Assembly: GCA_934511465.1 (NCBI GenBank)
Contig: CAKSWG010000047.1
Location: 1 to 11,136, forward strand
Source: an uncultured Faecalibacterium sp.
Lineage (GTDB): Bacteria; Bacillota; Clostridia; Oscillospirales; Ruminococcaceae
DNA length: 11,136 bases
Direction: 5' to 3'
Below, in pieces: positions 5,302 through 11,113 of this stretch. The notes under the pieces are model-generated. The model saw only the letters and a program-made list of their open reading frames with translations. It had not been told where the DNA came from and did no database searches. A program made the position numbers and the translations under genes. Numbering within the stretch: the stretch's first letter is position 1; every line of letters begins with the position of its first letter.

Positions 5302-6267
5302 TCACAGCACGCTGAATTTTGCCGCAAACACGCTGAGCACGATCTTGGGGTTCACCTGCGCGCCAAGGCGCTGGATGGCGGCGTCGGCAAGGCGCAGGGC
5401 CCGCCGGGCAGCGTCGCCCTGCACCGGCGCGTGGGGGCTCCGGCGCAGGCCCGCAGCCGCCACCGCGCGGAAATCCGTCAGCAGGGCGGCAGCACCGGCC
5501 TTGTCCTTTTCGTATGCGGCCAGCAGCACGGCAGCGGCATAGCTGTCGCGGGCAGCAGCGGCTTTTGCCAGCTGCAACGCCTTTTCCACCTGCGCGGTGC
5601 GGGCTTCGTCGCGGGCAGCGGCCAGCACCGTGCCAATGTGCCCATCGAACAGCTCGCTGTACAGGGCGGCAGTCTTGGGGTCCACGCCCTGTGCGGTGCA
5701 GTAGCGGGCGCACTGCTCCGGCGGCACGGGCGCCACCGCAAAGCTGACGCACCGGCTGCGGATGGTGGGCAGCACGCTGGCCAGCGAATCCGCGGTCAGC
5801 AGAAACAGCACGCCTTCCGGCGGTTCTTCCATCACCTTCAGCAGGGCATTGGCGGACTCCTCGTTCATCTTTTCCACGTGGTACAGCAGCACCGCGCGGC
5901 CCTCGGCGGAAAGGCTGGTGTTGAAGATCTCGCTGCGCATGGCCGTCACCTGGCCCACCAGATACTTTCCGCCTGCGCCCATGCCGGTGACGGAGATGGC
6001 CTCGCGCACGATGCCGGTCTCCACCTGACCGCTGTCGCGCTTGCCGGCCTTTGCCACGGCCCGGCAGCATTCGCCCCGCAGAAGGGCCTCAGCGGGCACA
6101 CCGCCGGCAGGGTAGAGGTAGTCCGCCGCGATGCAGCGCGCGGCAAAGCCGGCCCCCAGCCCCTCTTCGCCCACCAGCAGCACGCTGTGGGTCAGGCGGC
6201 GGGATGCCAGCATCAGCTGCACACTGGTTTTCAGTTCGGCGTTGCCTTCCATGCGGTCCAGCATCAT
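5302..6267 (-). CDS. holB: DNA polymerase III delta' subunit-like clamp-loader protein
   Basis: A 321-residue AAA+ clamp-loader protein. Delta' is the rigid, ATP-independent arm of the complex that loads the sliding clamp at replication forks. The best segment is residues 124-173: AVLLYHVEKMNEESANALLKVMEEPP, then FLLTADSLASVLPTIRSRC, where the delta'/gamma signature and the SRC motif (171-173) are plain. The Walker A region is degenerate (GEEGLGAGF, residues 33-41, no lysine). The zinc-binding module usual for the family is reduced to a CC pair at 67-68. The C-terminal third is helical and Ala-rich, as in the collar domain. The ATG at 6267 has AAAGGAG ten bases upstream; a second ATG follows at 6264. 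It appears to be a single-gene unit, with repeats upstream. Family assignment is solid; the gene symbol is by homology only. Confidence 0.85.
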   Translation of the reverse strand: MMLDRMEGNAELKTSVQLMLASRRLTHSVLLVGEEGLGAGFAARCIAADYLYPAGGVPAEALLRGECCRAVAKAGKRDSGQVETGIVREAISVTGMGAGGKYLVGQVTAMRSEIFNTSLSAEGRAVLLYHVEKMNEESANALLKVMEEPPEGVLFLLTADSLASVLPTIRSRCVSFAVAPVPPEQCARYCTAQGVDPKTAALYSELFDGHIGTVLAAARDEARTAQVEKALQLAKAAAARDSYAAAVLLAAYEKDKAGAAALLTDFRAVAAAGLRRSPHAPVQGDAARRALRLADAAIQRLGAQVNPKIVLSVFAAKFSVL

Positions 6268-6285
6268 AATGAGGGTGCTCCTTTG

Positions 6286-6434
6286 TAAGACGATTTAAAA
6301 TGCCCTCCGCGCTGCGCGCAAATGATGTGCCTGCGCAATGATGAGCTGACGCAATGATGTTTGCGCCATGCGCAAAATGATGTGCCGCTGACGCGGCAAT
6401 GGCGGGGACGATTTGAAACGCCTGCGGGCGTTCC
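6286..6434 (+). repeat. Dispersed repeat block, copy 1 (AATGATG units)
   Basis: Starts at the 5' end of a GACGATTTAAAATGCC motif. It continues with four AATGATG-containing units (6321-6327, 6337-6343, 6353-6359 and 6374-6381) set in GCGC-rich half palindromes, then a GGCAATGGCGGGG end and a CGCCTGCGGGCG hairpin. The core 6315-6414 is closely matched by 7962-8066 in the same orientation, with few substitutions. I see no coding potential. Together with the element at 6519 it fills the gene-free stretch 6268-6702. Confidence 0.75.
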
Positions 6435-6518
6435 GGGGCTGCATTTTCACAGGTGGAGTCGTGGAGGGAAACGGCAGCTGCCGCGCCTGCTTCCTGCGGA
6501 AGCGGCGGCGCGGCAGGG

Positions 6519-6693
6519 AAGCATCCTAGCCCTCTCAGTCAAGCCCTGTCGGGCTTGCCAGCTCTCCCAAAGGGAGAGCCTCTGGCGAAACCGGAAGCTT
6601 TGTCGTTTAACCGGAAACTTTTCCGCCGCCATGCCAAGGGCTCTCCCTTTGGGAGAGCTGTCACCGCAGGTGACTGAGAGGGCTAGGATGCTT
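6519..6693. mobile_element. MITE-like palindromic element, 175 bp, 23-bp perfect terminal inverted repeats
   Basis: Left end 6519-6541 and right end 6671-6693 are exact inverted repeats of 23 bases (AAGCATCCTAGCCCTCTCAG plus TCA). Inside are small hairpins: AAGCCC/GGGCTT (6541-6556), GCTCTCCC/GGGAGAGC (6561-6579 and again 6640-6658) and GTCACC/GGTGAC (6660-6674). No transposase is encoded, so it would be non-autonomous. It begins nine bases past the rhomboid-like stop codon and may provide that gene's terminator. No clear target duplication is visible. A truncated relative is at 8170-8272. Confidence 0.7.
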
Positions 6694-6702
6694 GCGGGGG
6701 GC

Positions 6703-7347
6703 TTACCTTCTATTTCTCCGCTTCCACTGTTCGCGGCGGACCCATGCGCGGATGGAGCGGTATGCCATGGGGCCAAAGAAGAGCCAGACGTTGGCCATGC
6801 TGAGCAGCAGGCTCAGCTTTTGCGGCAGCGGCGCGCCCAGAAAGCTGAGCACCCACAGAACGGCAGCAAAAAAGCCAAAGTACTTCACCCGGATGGGAAT
6901 GACGAAGAACAGCAACACCTGCACTTCCGGATACAGCATGGCAAACGCCAGCAGCAGCGAGAGCGACAGGCAGTAGGTGCTGCCCGTCACGCCGGTGAGC
7001 AGGCAGGCCAGCACAGCCCCCAGCATACCGGAAAGCAGGTACACCGTGTAACGGAAGTCGCCCCATTCCCGTTCCAGCGCGGTACCGATGAACCAGGTAA
7101 AGTAGATGCCCAGCACCGCGCTGAGGATGCTGCCGCCGGAAAACGGAATGAATACAAAGGTGATGGCGCGCCAGATCTGCCCGTGCAGCAGGAAATAGCG
7201 GTTCATGGCCAGCCACACCGTGACGGTCTGGTTCACAAACAGCTCAATGGCCAGCACAAGGATCTGCCCGCCCACCAGAATGTTGGTCAGGTTCGGGATG
7301 CCGAAGCGGCCATATTTGCGCTCCAGCTGGTTCAGCCAATTGTTCAT
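6703..7347 (-). CDS. Rhomboid-fold integral membrane protein, probably not a protease
   Basis: A 214-residue polytopic membrane protein. It starts MNNWLNQLERKYGRFGIPNL and then has about six hydrophobic segments: 22-45, 60-90 (broken by GGSIL), 99-120, 125-152, 155-172 and 178-195. The N-terminal helix, the IWRAITFVFIPFSGG segment and LEREWGDFRY are features I know from a clostridial family annotated as rhomboid-like. Rhomboid proteases cut within membranes with a GxSG serine and a histidine. The corresponding loop here reads LTGVTGSTYCLSLSL, with no GxSG, so it is more likely a derlin/pseudoprotease-like protein. The frame stays open further upstream to 7767, but the ATG at 7347 has AGAGGT seven bases before it and a promoter 50 bases upstream, which decides the start. 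No partner gene is adjacent. Confidence 0.75.
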   Translation of the reverse strand: MNNWLNQLERKYGRFGIPNLTNILVGGQILVLAIELFVNQTVTVWLAMNRYFLLHGQIWRAITFVFIPFSGGSILSAVLGIYFTWFIGTALEREWGDFRYTVYLLSGMLGAVLACLLTGVTGSTYCLSLSLLLAFAMLYPEVQVLLFFVIPIRVKYFGFFAAVLWVLSFLGAPLPQKLSLLLSMANVWLFFGPMAYRSIRAWVRREQWKRRNRR

Positions 7348-7396
7348 AAAGAGTACCTCTCTTGTCGGGAAAGTTTTGCCGCAGCTTACCAGTGTT

Positions 7397-7425
7397 ATTG
7401 TACCATGATTGACCGGGGCATTCAA
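7397..7425 (-). promoter_or_regulatory. Sigma-A type promoter of the rhomboid-like gene
   Basis: On the minus strand TTGAAT (7425-7420), a 17-base spacer and TACAAT (7402-7397). The start near 7390 leaves a leader of about 43 bases. Confidence 0.7.
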
Positions 7426-7603
7426 GAATCCGCGCCGGAGTTGCATTTTTTGCACCAAAAAGACCCCTGTGGGAAGCCGTGCCGCGTCCTGTGGAAAACC
7501 CGCAGCCGCAAGGGCCAGAAATACAGCGGCAGGGCGGTTTTGCGGGGCTTCGGATACAACCGGCAATTGTATGGAGTTTCCGGTCTGGAATGAACTTTTC
7601 ACT

Positions 7604-7689
7604 TTTTCCACCGGGTTTTCCACCATTTTTGTGAAGAAAAAAGGGAGTTTTCCATGAGGTTTTCCACTTTTTCCACCGGGTTTTCCACA
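7604..7689 (+). repeat. TTTTCCAC direct-repeat array (DnaA-box-like or iteron-like)
   Basis: TTTTCCAC occurs on the + strand at 7604, 7616, 7660, 7669 and 7681, with a TTTTCCAT variant at 7648. TTTTCCACCGGGTTTTCCAC appears twice (7604-7623 and 7669-7688). Outliers are TGTGGAAAA at 7490-7498 and an inverted pair at 7904-7912 and 7930-7938. The last bases of some units (TTTTCCACA) differ by one base from the DnaA box TTATCCACA. The array lies 180 bases upstream of the rhomboid-like promoter. The rest of 7426-7960 shows no gene. Confidence 0.6.
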
Positions 7690-7961
7690 ATGAACCGGCG
7701 CAGACCCTATACGCACCGTAATCCGGGCCGCAAACTTCTGGAAACTTTTGGGCAAAAATGCGGACATTCTGCCTTTTATAAAAAAGAAAGTCGAAGCATT
7801 TTCTTTGTTTTTTACAAACCGCCGCTGCCGGGCCGCTTTGGTTTCTCCAATCTGGAATCAAACGGCCGCAAGTTTTCAACATCCGGGCCTGCGCGTTTTT
7901 ATGTGTGGAAAAGGCGGGGAAAAATGCAGTTTTCCACACAGGAAAAAGCTGCTGCTCGCGG

Positions 7962-8066
7962 GCGCGCGAATGATGTGCTTGCGCAATGATGAGTTGACAC
8001 AATGATGTTTGCGCGCTGCACAAAATGATGTGCCGCTGCGCGGCAATGGCGGGGGACAGACGATTT
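7962..8066 (+). repeat. Dispersed repeat block, copy 2 (AATGATG units)
   Basis: A closely similar copy of 6315-6414 in the same orientation, with the same four AATGATG units and the GGCAATGGCGGGG end, then GACGATTTAAAATGCC. As in copy 1, a CGCCTGCGGGC hairpin and a MITE-like palindrome follow, so the whole order is duplicated on both sides of the rhomboid-like gene. Confidence 0.75.
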
Positions 8067-8117
8067 AAAATGCCCGCCGCTTTGCTCTGGGCATCTTCAG
8101 CGGAAAATTTTTTAGTT

Positions 8118-8159
8118 TGGGACAGCGGAGCGCCTGCGGGCACTCCGCTGTCCCATTTT
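8118..8159 (+). terminator. Hairpin of terminator type inside the repeat region
   Basis: A 13-bp perfect stem TGGGACAGCGGAG (8118-8130 with 8143-8155), 12-nt loop, then TTTT. No + strand gene precedes it, so it is more likely part of the repeat block than a working terminator. Confidence 0.45.
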
Positions 8160-8169
8160 CACGAGAAAG

Positions 8170-8272
8170 GGCATGGACGGCAAAGTTTCCGGTCAAAGCA
8201 CAAAGTGTGCGGCGCGCGTCAGGCTCCCTCTTTGAGGGAGCTGGCAAAACCGTCAGGTTTTGACTGAGGGAG
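8170..8272 (-). repeat. Truncated, diverged relative of the MITE-like element
   Basis: Bases 8170-8272 resemble the reverse complement of about 6541-6645: GGCATGG, AAAGTTTCCGGT, then GCTCCCTC/GAGGGAGC (8223-8241), CTGGCAA and CAAAACC/GGTTTTG (8245-8262) followed by GACTGAGGGAG. The stems differ in sequence from copy 1 but still pair, while CTGGCAA and GACTGAG are kept. One terminal inverted repeat is missing. Confidence 0.6.
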
Positions 8273-8296
8273 TTCCCTTCGGCAGCGGCTGAGCGG

Positions 8297-8339
8297 AAAA
8301 AGCAATGCCGGGCAGTCACTTCAAGACCGTCCGGCATTG
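8297..8339 (-). terminator. Terminator of the mgtE transcript
   Basis: Nine bases past the mgtE stop codon the minus strand forms CAATGCCGG/CCGGCATTG (8339-8331 with 8311-8303) with a 19-nt loop, followed by CTTTTT. The + strand side also has TTTTATTATTT. Confidence 0.75.
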
Positions 8340-8348
8340 TTTTATTAT

Positions 8349-9917
8349 TTACATCATATTGCGGAACACCAGCTGTGCGATCTGGAAATACAGGATCAAA
8401 CTGCATGCATCCACGATGGTGGTGATGAAGGGCGTTGCCATAATGGCCGGGTCCGCGCCCAGCTTCTTGGCGGCCAGCGGCAGCATACCGCCCACCAGTT
8501 TTGCCAGAATAACACTGAAGAACAGCGACACACTGACCACCACGGCGTAGCCCATGACGTTGGTGTACTGGCCCGGGAACAGGAAGGTGTACATCAGGTA
8601 GATGCGCAGGCCGTTCACGATGCCCAGCACCGCGCCCACGATGGCGGAGACCCGCAACTCCTTGTACAGCACCTTTATAAAGTCGCTGGGCTCCACCTCA
8701 CCCAGAGCCAGACCGCGCACCATCAGGGTGCTGATCTGGTTGCCGCAGTTGCCGGCGGTATCCATCAGCATGGGCATGAAGGAAACCAGCAGGGGCAGCG
8801 CGGTAAAGGCTTCCTCATAGTGGGTGGTGACCATGCCGGTAAAGGTGGCGGAAAGCATCAGGATCAGCAGCCATGGGATGCGCTGCTTTGCGTGGGTCCA
8901 CACGCTGGTGCCAAAGTAGGTGGTGGCATCGTCGTCCGGCAGAATGGCGGCCATCTTCTGCATATCCTCGGTGCTCTCGTCGGTCAGAACGTCGATTGCA
9001 TCGTCGATGGTGATGATGCCCACGAACATGCCCTCGTTGTCCAGAACGGGCATTGCGGTAAAGTCGTAGCGCTGCATCTCACGGGCCACATATTCCTGAT
9101 CGTCCGTGACCTTCACCGCCACCACGTTGTCGTCCATGATCTCGGAAACGGGAATGTTCCTGTCCGAAAGCAGCAGGCTGCGGGCAGAGACAACGCCCTT
9201 CAGGCGGTTGCGCTCCACCACGTAGCAGGTGTACACGGTCTCTGCGTTTTCGCCCTGTTTGCGGATGGCGTCAAAGGCCTGCTCCACGGTCATATCCTCC
9301 CGCAGGCGGACATATTCCGGGGTCATCAGGCTGCCGGCAGAGCTTTCGGGGTAGTTCAGCAGCTTGTTCAGGCTCTCACGGGTCTGCTTGGAGGATTTTT
9401 CCAGCACACGCTTCACCACACCTGCCGGCATATCCTCCAGCAGGTCGGCGGCATCGTCCAGACTCATTTCCTCGATGGCGCTCACCAGCTCCACGTCCGA
9501 AAAGGCGTTTACCAGATCATCGCGGGCCTCGTCGGACATATAGGCAAATGCCTCGGTGGCAACTTCCTTTTTCAGCAGGCGGAACACCACAAGGCGGTTG
9601 TTCTCGTCCAGCTCTTCCAGCAGCTCGGCAAGGTCGGCAGGCTGCTCTTCCTCGGTCACTTCGCGCAGCTTGACGTACTGCTTTTTGATGAGCAGCTTGA
9701 GCAGGCGGCTCTTGGTCAGCATCTCGGGGTTGGCCTTGACTTCTTCGTCGTTGGCTTCCTCTTTTTCAGCCTCCCGCATGTCCTGCTTGAGGTCCTCGGT
9801 GGCTTCGTCGTTCAGGTCCTCGGCCAGCTTCTGGCGCACTTCTGCGGGAATATCCGCCGGCAGCTCCTGCACCGGCAGCTCCTGCTCGGCGGTCCGCTTC
9901 TTTTCTTCCATTTCCAT
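8349..9917 (-). CDS. mgtE: Magnesium transporter MgtE
   Basis: A 522-residue MgtE-type Mg2+ channel, a dimeric inner membrane protein gated by cytosolic Mg2+. Order: an unusually long acidic, helical N-terminal extension (about 1-66, Glu/Asp/Lys-rich), the superhelical N domain (70-190), the SAGSLMT junction, two CBS domains (about 200-255 and 262-320), a plug-helix region and five membrane helices from about 347. The signature PLLVSFMPMLMDTAGNCGNQ (375-394) is intact. D503 in TTIVDACSLILYF fits the pore aspartate of the family. The ATG at 9917 has GGAGGAGGAA at 9933-9924, six bases upstream. The gene stands alone, with a good terminator after it. Its promoter appears to lie 440 bases upstream (10361-10389), leaving a long leader that suggests post-transcriptional control. 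Confidence 0.95.
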   Translation of the reverse strand: MEMEEKKRTAEQELPVQELPADIPAEVRQKLAEDLNDEATEDLKQDMREAEKEEANDEEVKANPEMLTKSRLLKLLIKKQYVKLREVTEEEQPADLAELLEELDENNRLVVFRLLKKEVATEAFAYMSDEARDDLVNAFSDVELVSAIEEMSLDDAADLLEDMPAGVVKRVLEKSSKQTRESLNKLLNYPESSAGSLMTPEYVRLREDMTVEQAFDAIRKQGENAETVYTCYVVERNRLKGVVSARSLLLSDRNIPVSEIMDDNVVAVKVTDDQEYVAREMQRYDFTAMPVLDNEGMFVGIITIDDAIDVLTDESTEDMQKMAAILPDDDATTYFGTSVWTHAKQRIPWLLILMLSATFTGMVTTHYEEAFTALPLLVSFMPMLMDTAGNCGNQISTLMVRGLALGEVEPSDFIKVLYKELRVSAIVGAVLGIVNGLRIYLMYTFLFPGQYTNVMGYAVVVSVSLFFSVILAKLVGGMLPLAAKKLGADPAIMATPFITTIVDACSLILYFQIAQLVFRNMM

Positions 9918-10354
9918 TGGGCGTTCCTCCTCCGTTTTTACGGCGCGGGCGCAAGGTCCCTTGCCGGAGGACGCAGCAGATCAGGAAACAAAAAATGCGC
10001 CGCCTGTACCGTGCGGAAATGCCGTTTCCGCGCGCACAAAGCCGCGCCCTCCTCTGCCGGTTTGCGGGAACATGCGCCCAAAAAGGCGCACTGCCGCTTA
10101 CTTGGCAAAAAAGGCGGTAAACTGTCGGGGCAAGGCCCCTCCATTTGCTTCGCAAAACATTCGGCCGCTTGAAAGCCCCGCCGGGGCTTTCATTGCTGAC
10201 GCAAACGCGAACGCAGCTGCTTTTGTTTTCGGATCCACCGCGCCGGTGGTTCTACTTCGACTATGATCCGGGTCCATTGTTCTGCGTTCACCTCCAAAAA
10301 ATTCACATTCCGGGAGCATCCAAACGCCTTGCTGCGGCGCGCCGCTCCATGTTC
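9918..10354 (-). promoter_or_regulatory. Long 5' leader of mgtE, possible Mg2+-responsive control region
   Basis: From the predicted start near 10354 to the mgtE ATG lie about 437 bases. Contents in transcript order: GGAGG (10295-10291) before a small open frame starting MDPD; a GAAAGCCCC/GGGGCTTTC hairpin (10191-10171); GGGGC/GCCCC just after ATGGA; TGCGCC/GGCGCA with a U-rich loop (10090-10073); GCGGAAA/TTTCCGC (10031-10013); a T6 run (9995-9990) preceded by GCGCA, which can pair with TGCGC at 10036-10032 to form a terminator-like structure; and the mgtE ribosome binding site. Magnesium transporter genes are often controlled by an M-box riboswitch or by a leader peptide. I could not recognise the M-box consensus here. 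Confidence 0.45.
10098..10277 (-). CDS. Possible upstream leader ORF of mgtE (59 codons, MDPD start)
   Basis: An ATG at 10277 preceded by GGAGG at 13 bases opens a 59-codon frame ending at 10098, inside the mgtE leader. It begins Met-Asp-Pro-Asp-His and later has Val-Asp-Pro-Lys; the rest is Ala/Gly-rich without any domain. It crosses the palindrome at 10171-10191. The spacing from the ribosome binding site is longer than usual and the composition is not clearly coding, so this is a candidate only. Its interest comes from position and from the acidic/proline start, similar in kind to the MgtL leader peptide of enterobacteria. Confidence 0.25.
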   Translation of the reverse strand: MDPDHSRSRTTGAVDPKTKAAAFAFASAMKAPAGLSSGRMFCEANGGALPRQFTAFFAK

Positions 10355-10360
10355 TTTTTT

Positions 10361-10389
10361 ATTATAGCGCCGCAAAAAAACGGGGTCAA
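10361..10389 (-). promoter_or_regulatory. Sigma-A type promoter for the mgtE transcript
   Basis: On the minus strand TTGACC (10389-10384), exactly 17 bases, TATAAT (10366-10361). No other good minus-strand promoter is seen closer to mgtE. Confidence 0.75.
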
Positions 10390-10449
10390 CCCTAAACCAT
10401 GGATTTACAGGAATTTTATTTTGCCCAGCCACAACTTTTGCGTGAAAAG

Positions 10450-10485
10450 GCAGTTCGGCAAAGCCCGCAGGCTTTGCCGAACTGC
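10450..10485. other. Perfect 16-bp hairpin, terminator-like on the minus strand
   Basis: GCAGTTCGGCAAAGCC (10450-10465) pairs with 10470-10485 around the tetraloop CGCA. On the minus strand it is followed by CTTTTC and preceded eight bases earlier by TATACT. It could be a back-up terminator after the small RNA copy B, separating it from the mgtE promoter. The surrounding 10390-10550 shows no gene. Confidence 0.5.
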
Positions 10486-10553
10486 AAGTATAAAACTATT
10501 TCCACTAAACTTGCCAGAGCAAAGCGGCGGCATTTAAAAAATATTTTTTGCCC

Positions 10554-10672
10554 AAAGCAAAACACCCTTTTCAGCATTGCGGCACACTGAAAAGGGTGTT
10601 TTGTTTGGATATTGCCTTGGTGTGAGGAGGAATCATGTTACTTGGGTAAACGGTTGCGGCCCCGCTTCCCAT
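10554..10672 (-). ncRNA. Candidate small regulatory RNA with anti-Shine-Dalgarno core, copy B
   Basis: Minus-strand homologue of the RNA at 4483-4598, about 115-119 nt. Hairpin 1 is AAGCGG (10667-10662), loop GGCCGCAA, CCGTTT (10653-10648); compared with copy A the stem changes in a way that keeps pairing, while the loop is identical. The 22 bases at 10638-10617 equal 4515-4536 of copy A, including TTCCTCCTC (10632-10624), and GCAATA follows. The terminator is a perfect 16-bp stem (10602-10587 with 10574-10559) unrelated in sequence to that of copy A, yet its 12-nt loop TGTGCCGCAATG matches copy A's. It ends in TTTTGCTTT. It is divergent from the gene at 10844, and no protein-coding gene directly follows it. 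Function is inferred, not shown. Confidence 0.7.
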
Positions 10673-10678
10673 GGCAAA

Positions 10679-10687
10679 AGTATAACA
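10679..10687 (-). promoter_or_regulatory. Extended -10 promoter of small RNA copy B
   Basis: TGTTATACT on the minus strand (10687-10679) is a TGnTATACT extended -10. The -35 position (ACGAAT) is poor, as allowed for extended -10 promoters. The start would be near 10672, five bases before hairpin 1. Confidence 0.55.
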
Positions 10688-10777
10688 GCTTTCACAATTG
10701 AATTCGTTAAGAAGCTATGAAGAAACTGTAAAAAGGAAATGGTATATTTTGGAAGATTCTGTGATAACATTTTTTGA

Positions 10778-10806
10778 TTGACCTTCGTTTTTTCACATGC
10801 TAAAAT
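10778..10806 (+). promoter_or_regulatory. Sigma-A type promoter of the gene at 10844
   Basis: TTGACC (10778-10783), a 17-base spacer and TAAAAT (10801-10806); start near 10813, leader about 31 bases. Confidence 0.72.
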
Positions 10807-10843
10807 GGAACTGTAAAAGCAGTTGTAAGGGGAGGGCAATCTT

Positions 10844-11113
10844 ATGAGTGACTGTGCGTTTTTGAACAACAGCGGCAATTTCACCTCGTTCACCTACGAT
10901 GGCAGAACGATTCGGTTCCGCACGCCTTCTTCTCTGGAGCGTTACACAGATATTCTGGAATGGGACAAGGGCTATCTTGTAGTCATGGCAAAATACAAAG
11001 GTGCCCCCGCAGAAGAGGAATATATCGATCTGGTTCCCATCCTGAACAATTTGTATATCGATGCTGATGCTTTTTTAAAGCCGATCCGAAAGGTAGAGTT
11101 GCAGTATGCCTGA
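10844..11113 (+). CDS. Small unrecognised protein, 89 residues
   Basis: I do not recognise the family with confidence. The ATG at 10844 has AAGGGGAGGG seven bases upstream and a good promoter. The product is soluble and acidic in the second half, with a beta-rich look: FTSFTYDGRTIRFRTPSSLERY, LEWDKGYLVVMAKYKG, then EEEYIDLVPILNNLYIDADAF and KVELQY. No signal peptide, membrane helix or nucleic-acid-binding motif is visible. Codon use is more AT-rich than in the rest of the window (AAT, TTG, TAT, TTT). It overlaps the next frame by eight bases, so the two are translated together. This could be the small first gene of a two-gene module such as toxin-antitoxin, or simply a regulatory subunit; neither is shown. 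Confidence 0.75.
   Translation: MSDCAFLNNSGNFTSFTYDGRTIRFRTPSSLERYTDILEWDKGYLVVMAKYKGAPAEEEYIDLVPILNNLYIDADAFLKPIRKVELQYA

Noticed and set aside
6315..6414. CRISPR array
   Set aside because: AATGATG units are short, vary in spacing and have no spacer-like unique segments or cas genes.
7348..7767. N-terminal extension of the rhomboid-like protein
   Set aside because: The upstream residues (GKPGGKSGKPHGK) only translate the TTTTCCAC repeats, and a ribosome binding site plus promoter point to the ATG at 7347.
7600..7940. Chromosomal replication origin
   Set aside because: DnaA-box-like units are present, but there is no dnaA, dnaN or rpmH, and no AT-rich unwinding stretch next to the array.
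8337..10172. 611-codon + strand open frame opposite mgtE
   Set aside because: It mirrors mgtE codon structure, is His/Gln-rich and has no domain; the minus strand encodes an intact transporter.
10190..10289. Small minus-strand frame starting GTG (VNAEQWTRII...) in the mgtE leader
   Set aside because: The GTG directly touches GGAG with no spacing for initiation; the ATG frame starting MDPD is the better, though still weak, candidate.
9918..10354. M-box (ykoK) riboswitch before mgtE
   Set aside because: The conserved M-box segments could not be found by eye; a covariance search is still needed to exclude it.
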